From assembly GCA_014529385.2 (NCBI GenBank), contig CM043950.1, forward strand, positions 76,458,435-76,522,434: 64,000 bases of DNA. The letters run 5' to 3'. A program made the translations under genes and the position numbers. Below, piece by piece: positions 45,889 through 58,400 of this stretch. Numbering within the stretch: the first letter of the stretch is position 1; each line of letters opens with the position of its first letter. Under the pieces are notes generated by a model. The model ran no database searches. It was not told where the DNA came from and saw only the letters and a program-made list of their open reading frames with translations. This DNA comes from Adiantum capillus-veneris (Eukaryota > Streptophyta > Polypodiopsida > Polypodiales > Pteridaceae).

Positions 45889-48186
45889 ATGGCTTCATCA
45901 TCGGAGACCTCTTTGTTCAACATTGAGAAGTTAGATGACACTAACTTCCCATTTTGGAAGAACAAATTTACAATGTCTTAGTACAAAAGAAGTAGATCCG
46001 ACCGATAAAGATGAAAGGGATAAAGCCTAAGGATATGGATGAGTATGATTGGCAGGAGTTGGATGAGCTTGCCAAGTCAACCATCATGATGACTTTGTCA
46101 AAGAATGTGTACTTCAATGTGAACATGGAAAAGACTAGTTATGAGCTGTGGAAGAAGTTATGTGACCTGTATGAGAAGCAAAGTGCAGCATCACAGGTTT
46201 ATTGACTGAAAAATTTAGTTGATTTGAAGATAGATGAGGGCACACCCATGTGCAACCATCTCAATGAGTTCAACACAATTTTCAGTCAGCTTTCTGTGCA
46301 GGGAGTCAATTTTGACAATTCGGTCAAAGCAATGTTCTTGCTAGTTACGCTGCCAAAAAGTTGGGATACTTTTTTGCACAGCCATAAGTAACTCACCACC
46401 TCCTGATGGTTTAACATATGCTAATGTTGAGGGAAGTTTGCTTATTGAAGAGGTTAGCAGGAAGAATATTGACACTTCTCGTGGTACTAGCAATGCTGTC
46501 GTTGTTCGTGGTCGATCACAAGAAAAGGGCAAGCATAATCAGAGAGGAAAATCTCGTAGCAAATCACGTGACCAAAAAGACATTGAGTGCTATCATTGTC
46601 ACAAAAAGGGTCATATGAAGAAAGACTGTTGAAAGTGGAAACAAGAGAAAGGTAAAGACAAGAAGTCGGAAGAAGGCAAGACTAAAGAAAGCAGTATAAA
46701 CATTTAAGAGATCAACAATGTTTTTGTTGAATATTCTAATGGAGATATTTATCTCACATCTGCCACGGATTCAACATTTTTGGTTGCCACTGATGACTAT
46801 GCTTTACATGATTGGGTTATTGACTCAGGTGCATCATTTCATGTGACTCCTCACAGAGAGTGGTTCAGTACATATGATGCAGCCCGTAAAGGTTGTGTTC
46901 GTCTTGGCTATGACTTTGCTTGCGACATAGTTGGTGTCGGTGATGTGCAGCTGAAATTTCAGAATGGTTCTTCATTCATGCTCAAGAATGTGAGACATGT
47001 GCCGAAGCTTACCAAAAGCTTGATTAGTACAGGACAATTGGATGATGCAGGATATTACTGCACATTTGATGATAGTTCGTGGAAGATCACAAAAGGTTGT
47101 TTAGTGGTAGCACATGGTTCAAAGGTTGGGACTTTGTACATGCTACATGTATCCAATGTTAAAAACCATGTAATTTGTGTAACCGAGCAGCCAAGTGTTT
47201 CTTTGTGGCATCGTCGGTTAGGACATATATCTCAAAAGGGAATGAAAATATTATCTCGTTTTGGTTATGTGCCTGGCTTCAATTTCTCATACTTTTCAGT
47301 TTGTGAGCCTTGTCTTTACGGTAAACAAACACAGTCACCACACAAAAGGGGAAGCACTCAAAAAAGTGAGCCATTAGAGTTAGTGTTTAGTGATGTTTGT
47401 GGACCTATGCCTAACGTAACCATGGGTGGTTCATTGTACTTTGTTACATTCATTGATGACTTCTCAAGGAAAGTGTGGGTATATCCTCTCAGGAAGAAGG
47501 ATGAAGTTCTTTCAAAATTTTAGAGTTTTGTGGCATTAGTGGAGAATCAGTCTGGCAAGAAAGTAAAGTGCTTGAGGTCAGACAATGGTGGTGAGTATGT
47601 CACTAAAGCCTTTCAGAATTTTTGTGATTCCAAAGGCATCAAAAGAGAGTTGACTGCTCCATATAACCCTTCACAAAATGGTGTTGCTGAGAGGATGAAC
47701 CGTACCATACAAGAGAAGTTACGTAGCATGTTTTCTAATGCAGAGTTGCCTAATGGATTTTGGGCGGAAGCGTTAGCAACTGTTGTCCATCTTATTAATA
47801 GATCTCCTAACAAGGCTTTAGATAAGAAGGTACCTGAAGAGCTTTGGTCTGGGAAGCCACCTTCTTATAAGCATCTTAGAGTCTTTGGTTGTGAAGCATA
47901 TTTCCATAATCCAAAGGAGTTTTGAAACAAGTTGGCTCCTAAGTCAAATAAATGCATATTTCTTGGCTATGGAAATCCTGGCGAGATGGGATTTTGGTTA
48001 TGGAATGCTGAAGCTAAAAAGATAGTTCGCAGTTATGACATATACTTCAATGACGAAAAGATGCATAAGAAGCCTGTGCATACAGTGGAGGTCAGGAGAG
48101 CTATCTTCCAAGAAGATGGAATTGTCCACAATAGGGCTGAAGTGCCTAATGTTAGACAACAAGTACAGAATCCTCCTGCAATACAA
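45889..48186 (+). pseudogene. Outer copia gag, protease and integrase (broken)
   Basis: Starts at ATG 45,889 (ASSSETSLFNIEKLDDTNFP). Gag continues in other frames with DEYDWQELDELAKSTIMM and YELWKKLCDLYEKQS. The zinc knuckle is C-x2-C-x4-H-x4-C (CYHCHKKGHMKKDC) near 46,590. The protease has VIDSGASFHVT. Integrase has the HHCC zone (LWHRRLGHIS, CEPCLYGKQ) and DDE residues in SDVCGP, SDNGGEY and QNGVAERMNR, all intact. In-frame stops occur at 46,203, 46,630, 47,521 and 47,923, and a frame shift lies near 46,390. The reading is lost at 48,186, where another LTR element is inserted. The frame resumes at 50,164. Confidence 0.88.
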
Positions 48187-48430
48187 TTTTAGGTTTTGCA
48201 AGCCCGTGGAAACACGGTTTATAGCATGCAGGGGAAAGATCAGTTAAAGTTAAGTTTGCATGGCTTTTTGTGGCTTTATATACAATGTAAGGTTTTACAA
48301 TCAAAAAGAGAGATAATAGCGTTAATTTTCTTGTTGTGTTGAGCTCCTTCTCCTCTCTCACTCTCGTTCCTCTACACTTACTCGCCATGTCTGCAATCAG
48401 GTACTACCCACCATAGCTTGTGCCTAATAG
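48187..48430 (+). repeat. 5' LTR of the non-coding LTR element
   Basis: About 244 bases, starting TTTTAGGTTTTGC and ending GTGCCTAATAG. It differs from the 3' copy by roughly 14 substitutions over the shared part and lacks that copy's internal duplication. Confidence 0.75.
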
Positions 48431-49840
48431 TAGGTATCAAAGCTTTGGTGCTCTCAAGCACTGTTGCTTCATAGACAAGTTGGCTAGGGCGCTGCAGAAG
48501 GCACTCAAGTTGGCTCATAGCAGCAGAAAGACAAGTGAGGGAGGCCAAGCATCTCAAGACGCAGCAATACAAGGTGGGCAGAGCTAAGTGCAAACGCTAT
48601 CACTGGGAGGCTTGGCATGTTGAGATGCTGCTAGAGAGCTAGGAGAGAAGTCTTCCCTCCAGAAACATATTGAAACACTATTGCACAGTGTTGGCCGCCA
48701 TCAGCTGCTCCTTGAACTCCCTTAGGCTACAATCGATAACAAAGCAGTCCTCTGCACGAGCATATCAAATCGACACTGGCTCTGCTACAGAGAATTCACC
48801 ATATTTCTTTTGTTCTTTTTTCATACTATTTGTGAAGGGCCCTCTCGTATTTTGAGCTCTTGGACTTAAGCAAGAGCCTATTCACGCTCGGCCTCATCCG
48901 TGTGTAGCATGTCAAAATATACGGTTGCTTTTATCAACGAGATTGAAGCAAATCCATTTCCGTGCAAGTTTTTCAAAACGCTACCAGTAGTTAATCATCC
49001 AAACCTTCTTTAGCCTCACAAAATACAAGGGAAGATTCCTCTGTGTGGTTAATTTGGAGCACAACATTTGTGCATTTTTGGGCAAGTTCGCGATATATAT
49101 CCACCGAGATACTACCGCATTGGGAAGCTACGAGGTTTTTTTGGACCTGTGCATTACTTAGATCCTCTTGATGCTATTATTATTTGCCAAATACTCGGTA
49201 CATCACCATAGAGTACAAAGACTTTTTTTTCTTCTCTTGGATATGAATGTCAAATATGTCAGATTACTGGCTCAAATACACCCATCAATGAGGTTTACGA
49301 CATGCAAGAACTAGATACATCGACAACCAGAAGGACAAAAAAAAAAGGGATTTGCTTTCAAGAATTTGGTCCATCAACAATCTGCAGAGTTCACAATCAA
49401 TTTTACATGTTCAATGTCATAGGTTTATTTCAAATTTGGTATGTTGTCAATATCAATTACAAAATCCTTGTGGTCGGTTACTGTCATGCTATTTCACTAT
49501 CATGTCAAACTTTTGTACGGGTTATAGACACTGCCACGACAATCATGTGGTAAGACCTCCCAAAAATATATCTGTTCAGCATATTTTTCCCATCTCTCTT
49601 GAGGTTATTGGGTACACCTTAAACCCAAAGTTTGGAAGTGAACCTAAAAATCCATTTTGGTAGCTAAACTTTTGACCTACACCCTATCTGTTCAAGGGGG
49701 GATTATTATCATAGCACCAGGTTATGGATACACCAAAAATCTTTGGTTGTGAGAGAACCTAAAACTCACGGTTGACGAGTATACCAAAAACTCGATGTAT
49801 CATGAGAGTGGTTTGTCCAGTCCGGGCTTGAGGGTGGGAT

Positions 49841-50158
49841 TGCTAGGTTTTGCAAGCCCAAGGAAACACGGTTTATAGCATGCAGGGGAAAGATAAGTTA
49901 AAGTTAAGTTTGCATGGCTTTTTGTGGCTTTATATACAATGTAAGGTTTTACAATCAAAAAGAGAGAGAATAGCGTTAATTTTCTTACTGTGTCGAGATC
50001 CTTCTCCTCTCTCGCTCTCGTTCCTCTGCACTTACTCGCCATGTCTACAATCAGGTACCACCCGCCATAGCTTGTGCCTAATAGATCCTTCTTCTTTGTC
50101 GCTCTCGTTCCTCCCATGTATGAAATCAGGTACCACCCGCCATATCTTGTGCCTAACA
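49841..50158 (+). repeat. 3' LTR of the non-coding LTR element, with internal duplication
   Basis: 318 bases, TGCTAGG to CCTAACA. The final portion containing 'gctctcgttcct', 'atcaggtaccacccgccat' and 'cttgtgcctaa' is present twice (about 50,010-50,090 and 50,091-50,158). This explains why it is about 74 bases longer than the 5' copy. Confidence 0.75.
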
Positions 50159-50163
50159 TACAC

Positions 50164-51751
50164 GATGTTGCTGAGGGGCAATCGGCTCAAGCAGTTATTA
50201 GAAGGTCTACAAGAGTTTCAAGTCCCCCTAATAGATTTACTCCCTCATTGTACTACATTATGTTGACAGATTGTGGAGATCCTTCTTGCTTTAAGGAAGC
50301 CATGTCAATGAATGACAAGGCAAAGTGGGAGAAAGCTATGCAATCAGAAATGGACTCGTTGCATAATAACCAAACTTGGAAGTTGGTTCGATTGCCGAAA
50401 GGTAAAAAGGAATTACCTTGAAAATGGGTGTACAAGCAAAAAATTACACCTCATGTTAATAAACCCAAGTACAAGGCATGGCTTGTTGCTAAAGGATTTA
50501 AGCAGCAGGGTATTGACTTTGATGAGATCTTTTCTCCGGTTGTCAAGATGACTACTCTATGATGTGTACTTGTGTTGGTTGCTAAAGACGACATGGAACT
50601 TGACTAGATGGATGTCAAGACGGCGTTCTTGCATGGTGATCTTCAAGAAGAAGTTTATATGCAGCAGCCAAAAGGTTTTGTTGAGAAGGGCAATGAAGAA
50701 TTGGTGTGTTAGTTAGAAAAGACTCTTTATGGATTAAAATAGTCATTAAAGGAGTGTTATCATAAATTCTACTTGTTCATGCTCTCTCAAGGCTACAAAC
50801 GTAGAAATATGGACCATTGCCTCTACACTAAGCGAGCTAACGATGGTAGTTTGCTGATTTTGGTCCTTTATATGGATGATATGTTAATCGCCAGGAAATG
50901 TAGGGATGAGATTTCAGCCTTGAAGTTAAAGTTACATGCAAACTTTGAAATGAAAGACATGGGTGAAGCAAGCCATATCCTTGGCATGCGCATTAAGCAA
51001 GACAGATGCAAGAAATTGGTCTATTTGTCTCAATCTGAGTACATTGCTAAAATGCTCAAGCGTTTCAATATGGAGAAGGGGAAGGAATTGAGTACTCCAT
51101 TGCCTCCATATGTGAAACTTTCTAAAAATGATTGCCCTAAGTCTGAAGAGGAAAGGCTGAAATGGCACAAGTGCCTTATTCATCTGCAGTTGGGAGTTTG
51201 ATGTATGCTATGATTGCTACACGTCCTAATATTGCTTTTGCAGTGGGAGTTGTTAGCAGATATATGTCAAATAAAGGCAATAAACATTGCAAGGTAGTGA
51301 AAGGGGTTATGCAATATTTGAATGGTACAAAAGATATGTGCATTTTCTTTGGAAGAAAGGAAGCATGTGTAATTGGCTACATGGATGCCGATTATGCAGG
51401 AGACTTGGATAAGAGAAGGTCCACTTCAGGCTATGTTTTTGAATTCACTGGAGGGTGCAGTTTCATGACGATCTTGTTCGCAAGATTGTGTTACCTTGTC
51501 TACTACAGAGGCTGAATATGTTGCAGCTTCAGAAGCTTTCAAGGAAGCTATATGGCTTGGTCGGCTGGTGGGAGACTTGGGAATCAATGTTGAGATGCAT
51601 GTGTTACATTGTGATAGCCAAAGTGCTATACAATTGGCAAAGAATCCAGTGTTTCATGCAAAGACACAGCATGTGGATGTGAAGTATCACTTCATTCATC
51701 AGGTGCTTGAGGACAAGTGGTTGCAGCTTGCCAAGATTCACACCACTAAAA
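50164..51751 (+). pseudogene. Outer copia RT and RNase H (broken)
   Basis: It resumes the pol reading with RRSTRVSSPPNRFTPSLYY. It continues through [37 protein letters not shown], the RT centre LYMDDMLIA (YMDD in place of the usual copia YVDD) and DMGEASHILGMRI. RNase H follows with YMDADYAGD, STTEAEYVAASEA and CDSQSAIQLAKNP. Stops lie at about 50,419, 50,560, 50,605, 50,708 and 50,738, with shifts at about 51,165 and 51,470. The frame is cut at 51,751 in AKIHTTK and rejoins exactly at 56,941 with NPIDLLTKGLP, which confirms the later insertion. Confidence 0.88.
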
Positions 51752-51978
51752 TAATACCATATACATGTGGTAGTGATGTGTGTGAACACACTAGGACCGC
51801 CGGGGCATTTTTCCCCTCTTTAGGAAGTTTTTTCCCCCGTGCATTGTATATACGCTCATCACTCTAGGGCTATCTATCTTTCCATTGCACACTAAGTAAC
51901 ACACTCTCTATTGTGTGCCTTGAGATTCCTTTGTCTTCTTCAAGCTGTGTGTGTTTCTCTGGAACCCTAATTCCAACA
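51752..51978 (+). repeat. Inner copia 5' LTR
   Basis: 227 bases. It starts TAATACCATATAC where the 3' copy starts TGTTACCATATAC, so the terminal TG is mutated. It ends TTCCAACA. It contains a CATTGTATATACGC TATA-like stretch and short inverted GTGTGTGAACACAC at its start. Confidence 0.92.
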
Positions 51979-51992
51979 ATTGGTATCAGAGC
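51979..51992 (+). promoter_or_regulatory. Inner copia primer-binding site (initiator Met tRNA)
   Basis: ATTGGTATCAGAGC starts directly after the 5' LTR. TGGTATCAGAGC is the standard plant complement of the initiator-methionine tRNA 3' end. Confidence 0.92.
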
Positions 51993-52346
51993 AGGTCACG
52001 TCCTCCCGGGCTTAGTCGCCAGCTGCTCCAGCACACGCCTACTCACCTTCTCCAATTTCAGTGAGCTTTGGCGAGCGTTCGCACGTCAAAAAATATTTTG
52101 AATTCGCACGTCAAAAAATTCGCACGTCTACTCAGAATTTTGATTTGGGCTCATTTCGGCCTCCGTTTCCACTACAGACAGTACTGCATAGGCTATTTCG
52201 TCATTTTGTGCAGAATTTCTGTCAGTGCCGTTTTCTGCATAACAGGTGCCTTATAGTCTTCTACGGTTTGTGCTATATAGCACAAGTTGTTCCCGCTCCA
52301 TTTCTCCTATTTTCGGGCAGTTTTCACATCAGGTGCAACATTTACC

Positions 52347-55300
52347 ATGGCTGACAACAACAACACAGATGTGTTCAAGATGTTTGCTGCTGAGGACAGG
52401 TTGGATGGGGACAACTACCCTATGTGGGCTTATATGATGCAACATGTTCTTGTGTCAAAAGGTGTCTGGAACATTGTGCAGGGCATTGATGTACATCCTG
52501 GTTCTGAGGATGTAGGCGATGTTGAGGATGTTGCAGGTCTTGCTCCAAGGATTGCAACTGTTAGAGTTGTTTTGCCTACGACAGAACAAGCTCATTGGAA
52601 TGTTAAGGATGTGAAACATCATGTATTGATTGCGTTGTCTGTGAAGCGCACCATTGTTCCTCACATCCGTTCTGCAAAATCTGCAAAACAGGCTTGGGAT
52701 ATTCTAGCAGGTCTTTATGCAAGCCGCAATGAGGCTAAAATTGCTTTGCTGCATAAAGAGCTGGAGTCGAAGATTATGCATGAGGAAGATGATATGGACA
52801 CTTTCCTTGCTAGTGTCAAGGATATCAATGAGCAGCTTATTTCTGCAGGTGAAGTCATTTCAGACAGTTCCCTTGTGCAGACGGTTCTTGATGCCTTACC
52901 AGATTCCTACCAGACATTTGCTAGTGCTTGGAGACTGACGACCCAAGGAAATCCTGAAGTTGTCAAGTTTGATGCATTATGCACATTGCTGTTGCAAGAG
53001 TCACTTTCTAGAAAAAACAGGACTAGGTAGCGTGCAGTTGAACAGGCCTTTATTGCTTCTCAAAGAAAGGGTGGTAACAGTAATGCAGCCACTTCTTATG
53101 GTTCTGCTGCGAGTGGCAAAAATTATGTTCCTAATGCTTTTGCTGGCAGTACTTCGTCTGGCAATTCTGGTGATAAGGGCAAAAAGAAGATGCGTTGCCA
53201 TTATTGTAAAGCCAATGATCACTTGATCAAGTCGTGTCCTAAGTTGAAGGCCAAAGAGGCTAAGAAGAAAGAGGGTGGTTCCACTGCAAATGCTGGTTCC
53301 ACTACAAATGCAGCCATTGTTGAGTCTTCTGTGAAAGGAGACTGTGTTGCTGATATTGATGCAGAATGGGCTTTTAGCGCAGAGTGCACTTACAATCCTG
53401 CTGTCCATGATGCATGCTTGTCAGTTGCTGCAGATTCACATGTGTGGTATTTTGACAGTGGTGCTACAAAGCACATTACCTCACATCGTGAATTGTTTAC
53501 CTCTCTTGAGTCTGTCCCTCATGGGAATTCAGTCACTTGTGCCAACAACGCCTCTTATCCAGTTCAGGGACTTGGAAAGATTTTGCTCACTGCTGCTAAT
53601 GGCAGTTCCTTCACACTTGTTGATGCACTTTATGTACCTGGGATCAAGAAGAATCTCTTATGTGTATCCGCACTTGCTAGACTTGGACTTGTAGTCAAAT
53701 TTGTGGATGACAGATGTACAGTTCATGATCTCAGTTTTGGTGATGAAATTGTTGCATTTGGGCTTTTGTGCCGTGGGCTGTATAAGCTCACTTTGTATGA
53801 CAAGTGTGGACAAAATTTTGCAAATGCTGTTGCAAATTCAAGGGCTATTTCAGATGCAAAACTTTGGCATGCACGTTTTGGTCATTTGAATTTTGCCAGT
53901 TTGCTGCATTTGCTGAAATCTGATATGGTTGCTTCTTTTCCGCCTCTTGAAGCACCTGTCAAACATGTTTGTGAAGGCTGTATTCTGGGTAAGATGCAGT
54001 GTGCTAAGTTTCTAAAGGATGGTTCAATTCGGGCCACATGCAGGTTGCAGCTTGTGCATAGTGATGTTTGTGGGCCCATGCAAACTCCGTCCTTGGGCAA
54101 TTACCTGTACTTTGTGACTTTCATTGATGATTACTCTAGGTATGCATGGGTATTTCCGCTTAAAGCGAAGTCCGAAGTCTTTATGTGCTTCAAACAATTT
54201 CTGGCTATGGCTGAAAATGTCTCGAAATGTACTATGGGCACCCTCCGTTCATATCGAGGGGGGGAGTATATGTCTCATGAATTTAATGCATTTCTGGCTA
54301 GTCATGGGATAAAACACCAATGTACAGTGCCTTATACACCTCAGCAAAATGGTGTTGCTGAGAGGAAAAACAGGTCACTGACGAAAATGGCACGATGTAT
54401 GGTCAAAATTCAAGCTTTACCGCATTCTTTTTGGCTTGAGGCCATCATGTGTGCCACTTATGTACTTAACAGGTGTCCTACGAAAGCTTTGCAGTCTATT
54501 ACTCCATATGAAGCATGGCATGATAGAAAGCCTTCTATTGAGCACATGCGTGTTTTTGGCTGTTTGGCATATGCTTTGGTGCCACAAGTGCAGCGTAGAA
54601 AATTGGATGATAAGGCTTTCAAATGTATTTTTGTTGGTTATAATGCTGAAAGCAAAGGTTACAGGTTGTATCATCTGCAAACAAAACGTATTCTGGTTTC
54701 TCGGGATGTAGTGTTTGTGGAAGATTCTGTTCAGCCCTTGCTGTCATGTACTAGAGACAATAATGTAAGCTCACAGGACATTTATGACACTTTGTTGCCT
54801 CTTTTCAGTGGTGGAAATACGAATGTAAGTTCCAATGAGGAAAATGTACAGCCTATGGGGGTTTCTGAAAATGTTTTAGATCAACCTATTACTGATGCAG
54901 ATGTACATGATGTACTTGATGAGGAAAGGGCTGAAAATGAGCACGCTAGAGGTATGCCCAAATGGCTAGTGCACACTTTGCGTGACAGTAAACTGGATGC
55001 ACCTTTGTCTAGTCGTACTCGTTCAGGCTCTCGCCATGCATCTTATGCATCAGATTGTTATGCTTTGGCTGTGTCTAGTTTACATGATGTTGAGGAGCCT
55101 CTGTCTTTTGATGAAGCCCAGAATTCAGAAAATTGGATGGCTGCAATGCAATCAGAATATGATGCACTTATAGAAAATGACACATGGACTTTATGTGATT
55201 TTCCTCCTGGCAAAAAGGCCATTGGTACGAAGTGGGTTTACAAGTTGAAACGCAAGCAGGATGGTGAGATTGATCGCCATAAGGCTCGACTTGTTGCAAA

Positions 55301-56633
55301 GGGTTATGCACAACAAAAATGCATAGATTATGAAGAGACTTTTGCTCCCACTTGTCGTATGACTACTGTGCGTTTTCTATGTGCATTGGCAGCTCATTTT
55401 GGTTGGGATGTACATCAATCGGACATTGTTACTGCTTTCTTGAATGGTGACATATTTGAGGAAGTTTATGTAACGCAGCCTCGCGGTTTTGTCATAAAAG
55501 GACAAGAGGACAAAGTGTGCAAATGTAACAAGGCTTTGTATGGGTTGAAGCAATCTCCTCGTGCTTGGTATGAGAAAGCTGACACTCATTTGGTCAAACA
55601 AGGCTTTTGTAACAGTCCAACAGAAAGCACATTGTATGTAAAGCGTGAGGGTGATGTATTTCTCATCGTGGTTCTTTATGTTGATGATTTGCTGATCACT
55701 GGACCAAATGAGAGACATATTGCTGAATTTAAGGCTGATTTGAATGCTACTTTCAAGATGAAAGATTAGGGGCTGTTGCATCATTACTTGGGTATACAGT
55801 TTAAGCAGTGTGATGGTGGTATTACCTTGTGTCACAAAAGTTACATAGAGACATTGCTATGTAAGTTTGGACTTGAGGATTGCAAACCTATTGCCACTCC
55901 CATGGAAACAGGTTTGAAGTTGAGTCTACATGATGTTGGCAATCCTGCTGATGTCACTCTTTACCAAACTGCTGTCGGCTGCCTCATTTATGTATGCAAC
56001 ATGAGGCCGGATATTCAGTTTGTAGTCTCACAGGTCAGCAGATTTATGCATAGCCCAGGGTCTAAGCATTAACAGGCTGTCAAGAGGATTTTCCGCTACC
56101 TTAGTGGCACTTTACATCTTGGCTTGTTTTATCCCAAGGGGGGATCATTGCCGCCAGACGTACATGCTTTTTTGGACTCAGATTGGGCTGGTTGTTTTGA
56201 CACGCGAGTGTCCACAAGTGGTTTTTTTTTCATGCTTGGCAGTTCATGTATATCATGGTTCAGCAAGAAACAAACTACTGTGGCCACTTTGAGTTGTGAG
56301 GCTGAGTACAGGGCAGTCTTCATAGCTACGGTTGAGTGTATATGGATCAGACGCCTTATGGCTGATTTGGGTGTTGGACAGGACACTGCCAACACTATCT
56401 ACACTGACAGTCAGAGCGCATTGGCAGTTGCGAGGAACCCAATTTTTCATGCTCGCACAAAGCACATTGAGGTGCATTACCACTATGTCAGGGAGAGGCT
56501 CCCAGGAGGAGAGATCAACTTGGCTTATGTGCCAACACAGGACAACCTTACAGATCTTTTCACAAAGGCATTGTCTCGTGAGAAGCTTGAAGCTTTCCGC
56601 AAAGCTTTGGGCTTACTCCCCTTTGTGGACTGA
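52347..56633 (+). pseudogene. Inner copia gag-pol polyprotein with three in-frame stops
   Basis: A single frame of about 1,429 codons from ATG 52,347. Gag is 52,347-53,027. A TAG at 53,028 splits it from the zinc knuckle C-x2-C-x4-H-x4-C (CHYCKANDHLIKSC, 53,196 on). The protease is YFDSGATKHIT. Integrase has LWHARFGHL, CEGCILGK, SDVCGP and QNGVAERKNR, but the second catalytic Asp is Tyr (LRSYRGGEY, codon 54,252). RT has HKARLVAKGYAQQ and LYVDDLLIT. A TAG at 55,767 interrupts FKMKD*GLLHHYLG. RNase H (LDSDWAG, EAEYRA, DNLTDLFTKAL) follows a TAA at 56,070. There are no frame shifts at all. The element must have moved before these point changes arose. Confidence 0.93.
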
Positions 56634-56708
56634 TCCTGTCCTCAGGGCATGGCACTTCCCTTTACTCATGTGCCAGCTCTCCTTCACCGCATCACTCCAG
56701 GGGGGATT

Positions 56709-56935
56709 TGTTACCATATACATGTGGTAGTGATGTGTGTGAACACACTAGGACCGCCGGGGCATTTTTTCCCTCTTTAGGAGGTTTTTTCCCCCGTGCA
56801 TTGTATATACGCCCATCACTCTAGGGCTATCTATCTTTCCATTGCACACTAAGTAACACACTCTCTATTGTGTGCCTTGAGCTTCCTTTGTCTTCTCCAA
56901 GCTGTGTGTGTTTCTCTGTAACCCTAATTCCAACA
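56709..56935 (+). repeat. Inner copia 3' LTR
   Basis: 227 bases with intact TGTT..AACA ends, preceded by a purine-rich CCAGGGGGGATT. About 96% identical to the 5' LTR by eye. Confidence 0.93.
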
Positions 56936-57016
56936 TAAAAACCCTATTGATCTTCTAACAAAGGGCTTACCTTCAGAACAGTTTGCACATTGTTGGGCAC
57001 TCATGGGCATTGGGTA
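56936..57016 (+). pseudogene. Outer copia RNase H C-terminal tail
   Basis: This is the resumed reading NPIDLLTKGLPSEQFAHCWA, LMGIG and a stop at 57,014. It is the standard end of a copia polyprotein and continues codon for codon from AKIHTTK at 51,751 once the inner element is removed. Confidence 0.92.
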
Positions 57017-57117
57017 GATGATCATGGTCATTGTCTACCTGTATTCTATATATATATACATTGTCACCCCAGCTTACAGGCACATTGTCCTTTAGTGGGA
57101 GGTTGTTGGGGTGGTAA

Positions 57118-57259
57118 TGTTGAGAGAGAAGGAGAGAGCACAGAAATAGAACCCCAAAGTGTGTAGAATACACACATGAGATGATGTATATATAGAGGGG
57201 ACCTGGGTGCCATATATAGAGAAGCCATATATTGAGTAGCTTCACATATAATCTCAACA
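57118..57259 (-). repeat. Miniature-LTR element, 3' LTR (minus sense)
   Basis: 142 bases with perfect 8-base inverted ends TGTTGAGA/TCTCAACA. Read on the minus strand it has a TATATATACATC stretch, a plausible TATA box, upstream of a CT-rich segment. Confidence 0.92.
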
Positions 57260-57268
57260 CCCCTGCTC
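57260..57268 (-). promoter_or_regulatory. Polypurine tract of the miniature-LTR element
   Basis: On the minus strand GAGCAGGGG directly precedes the TG of the 3' LTR, the expected site for plus-strand priming. Confidence 0.8.
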
Positions 57269-57949
57269 AAATAAGGGTCCCTAACTGTGGATGAAAAAAC
57301 CCTTGGGGGATCAAGGGAAAAACCCATAGCTCTATATACACCCACCGTTATATTATAAAAATCATTGAATATACAAATGTTCACGAGGAGCTACATCACT
57401 CCTTTTACAATGAATATTTTATGAGGAGCTACATCACTCCTTTTAAAATGAATGTTTTATGAGGAGTTACATTACTCCTATCCTATCAAATACAATAATG
57501 AATACAAAGGTTCAATAAAGAGGTGTAAGGGCTATCGATTAGCTTGTAATCAAAAGTGTCTCCGTGAATGTGCTGTGTAGCTTGTCATCAATATCGCATC
57601 ACCAAACATGTCTTCATATTGTCATCAATATGGCATCACCAAACATATCTTCATAAATCTTTTATTGTCACCAAGTTTGTCTTCATAAAATCAATTCTTT
57701 GATCAATCCTACATAGATCATAGACCAAAAAAAAAAACATAGTCATGAAAATTGTTAGCATCATTAGTGAAATAATTACATTCACAATGCAATAAGAGAT
57801 GGTTCGCGACGCCACTCTTTTGACGACATATATACGCATGACAACATATGGTACATAAAGTATGAACATAAAAGTACAAGATGTGTGATTACGTGATGCA
57901 AATGATATGTGTATATACTACATAAAACAACATTTATCAACGTAGTGAT

Positions 57950-58400
57950 CAATGAATACCATCAAAGTATTAACAAAACATCATCATTGTATCAATAAAA
58001 ATAAATAAATCATCATGGTAGCAACGAAAAGCATCATGATATCACCGAGAATAATCATTGTATCAACGAAACAACATCATGGCATCACCGAGAATAACCA
58101 TGGTATCAACGAAACAACATCATGGTATCACCGAGAATAACCATGGTATTAACGAAACAACATCATGGTATCACCGAGAATAACCATGATATCAACGAAA
58201 CATCATCATGGTATCAACAAAAATCACCATGAAATCAACGAAATATCATCATGGAATCACCGAGAATAACCATGGTATCAATGAAATATCATCATGGCAT
58301 CACCAAGAATAACCATGGTATCAATGAAATATCATCATGGTATCAACGAAAATCACCATGACCAAAGTATTAACAAAACATCATCACGGTACCATCAAAA
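57950..58400. repeat. 43-bp tandem array inside the miniature-LTR element
   Basis: Units of the form CATCATGGTATCACCGAGAA followed by TAACCATGGTATCAACGAAACAA recur head to tail from about 57,960 to 58,400, roughly eight to ten copies. Degenerate units lie at both ends. Each unit has internal near-symmetry (ATCATGGTATCA and ACCATGGTATCA). Confidence 0.92.

Larger units (their letters stand above)
48187..50158 (+). mobile_element. Non-coding LTR retrotransposon nested in the outer copia
   Basis: Two related LTRs (48,187-48,430 and 49,841-50,158) flank a 1.4-kb internal region with no recognisable retroelement domain. After the first LTR comes GGTATCAAAGC, a variant of the initiator-methionine primer site. 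Before the second is a purine-rich GAGGGTGGGATTG. Target copies are TACAA (48,182-48,186) and TACAC (50,159-50,163), one mismatch. The second LTR starts TG and ends CTAACA; the first has mutated ends. The insertion falls between integrase and RT of the outer copia. It was presumably mobilised by proteins supplied from elsewhere. Confidence 0.78.
51752..56935 (+). mobile_element. Nearly full-length Ty1/copia element (inner), TSD TAAAA
   Basis: Length 5,184 bases. LTRs are both 227 bases (51,752-51,978 and 56,709-56,935). Target duplications TAAAA occur at 51,747-51,751 and 56,936-56,940. The primer site TGGTATCAGAGC (51,981-51,992) and a purine-rich CCAGGGGGGATT before the 3' LTR are in place. 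Removing the element and one TAAAA restores an unbroken host copia reading. LTRs differ at about 8 positions, so the insertion is moderately old. The coding frame has three stops, so it is not autonomous now. Confidence 0.95.
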
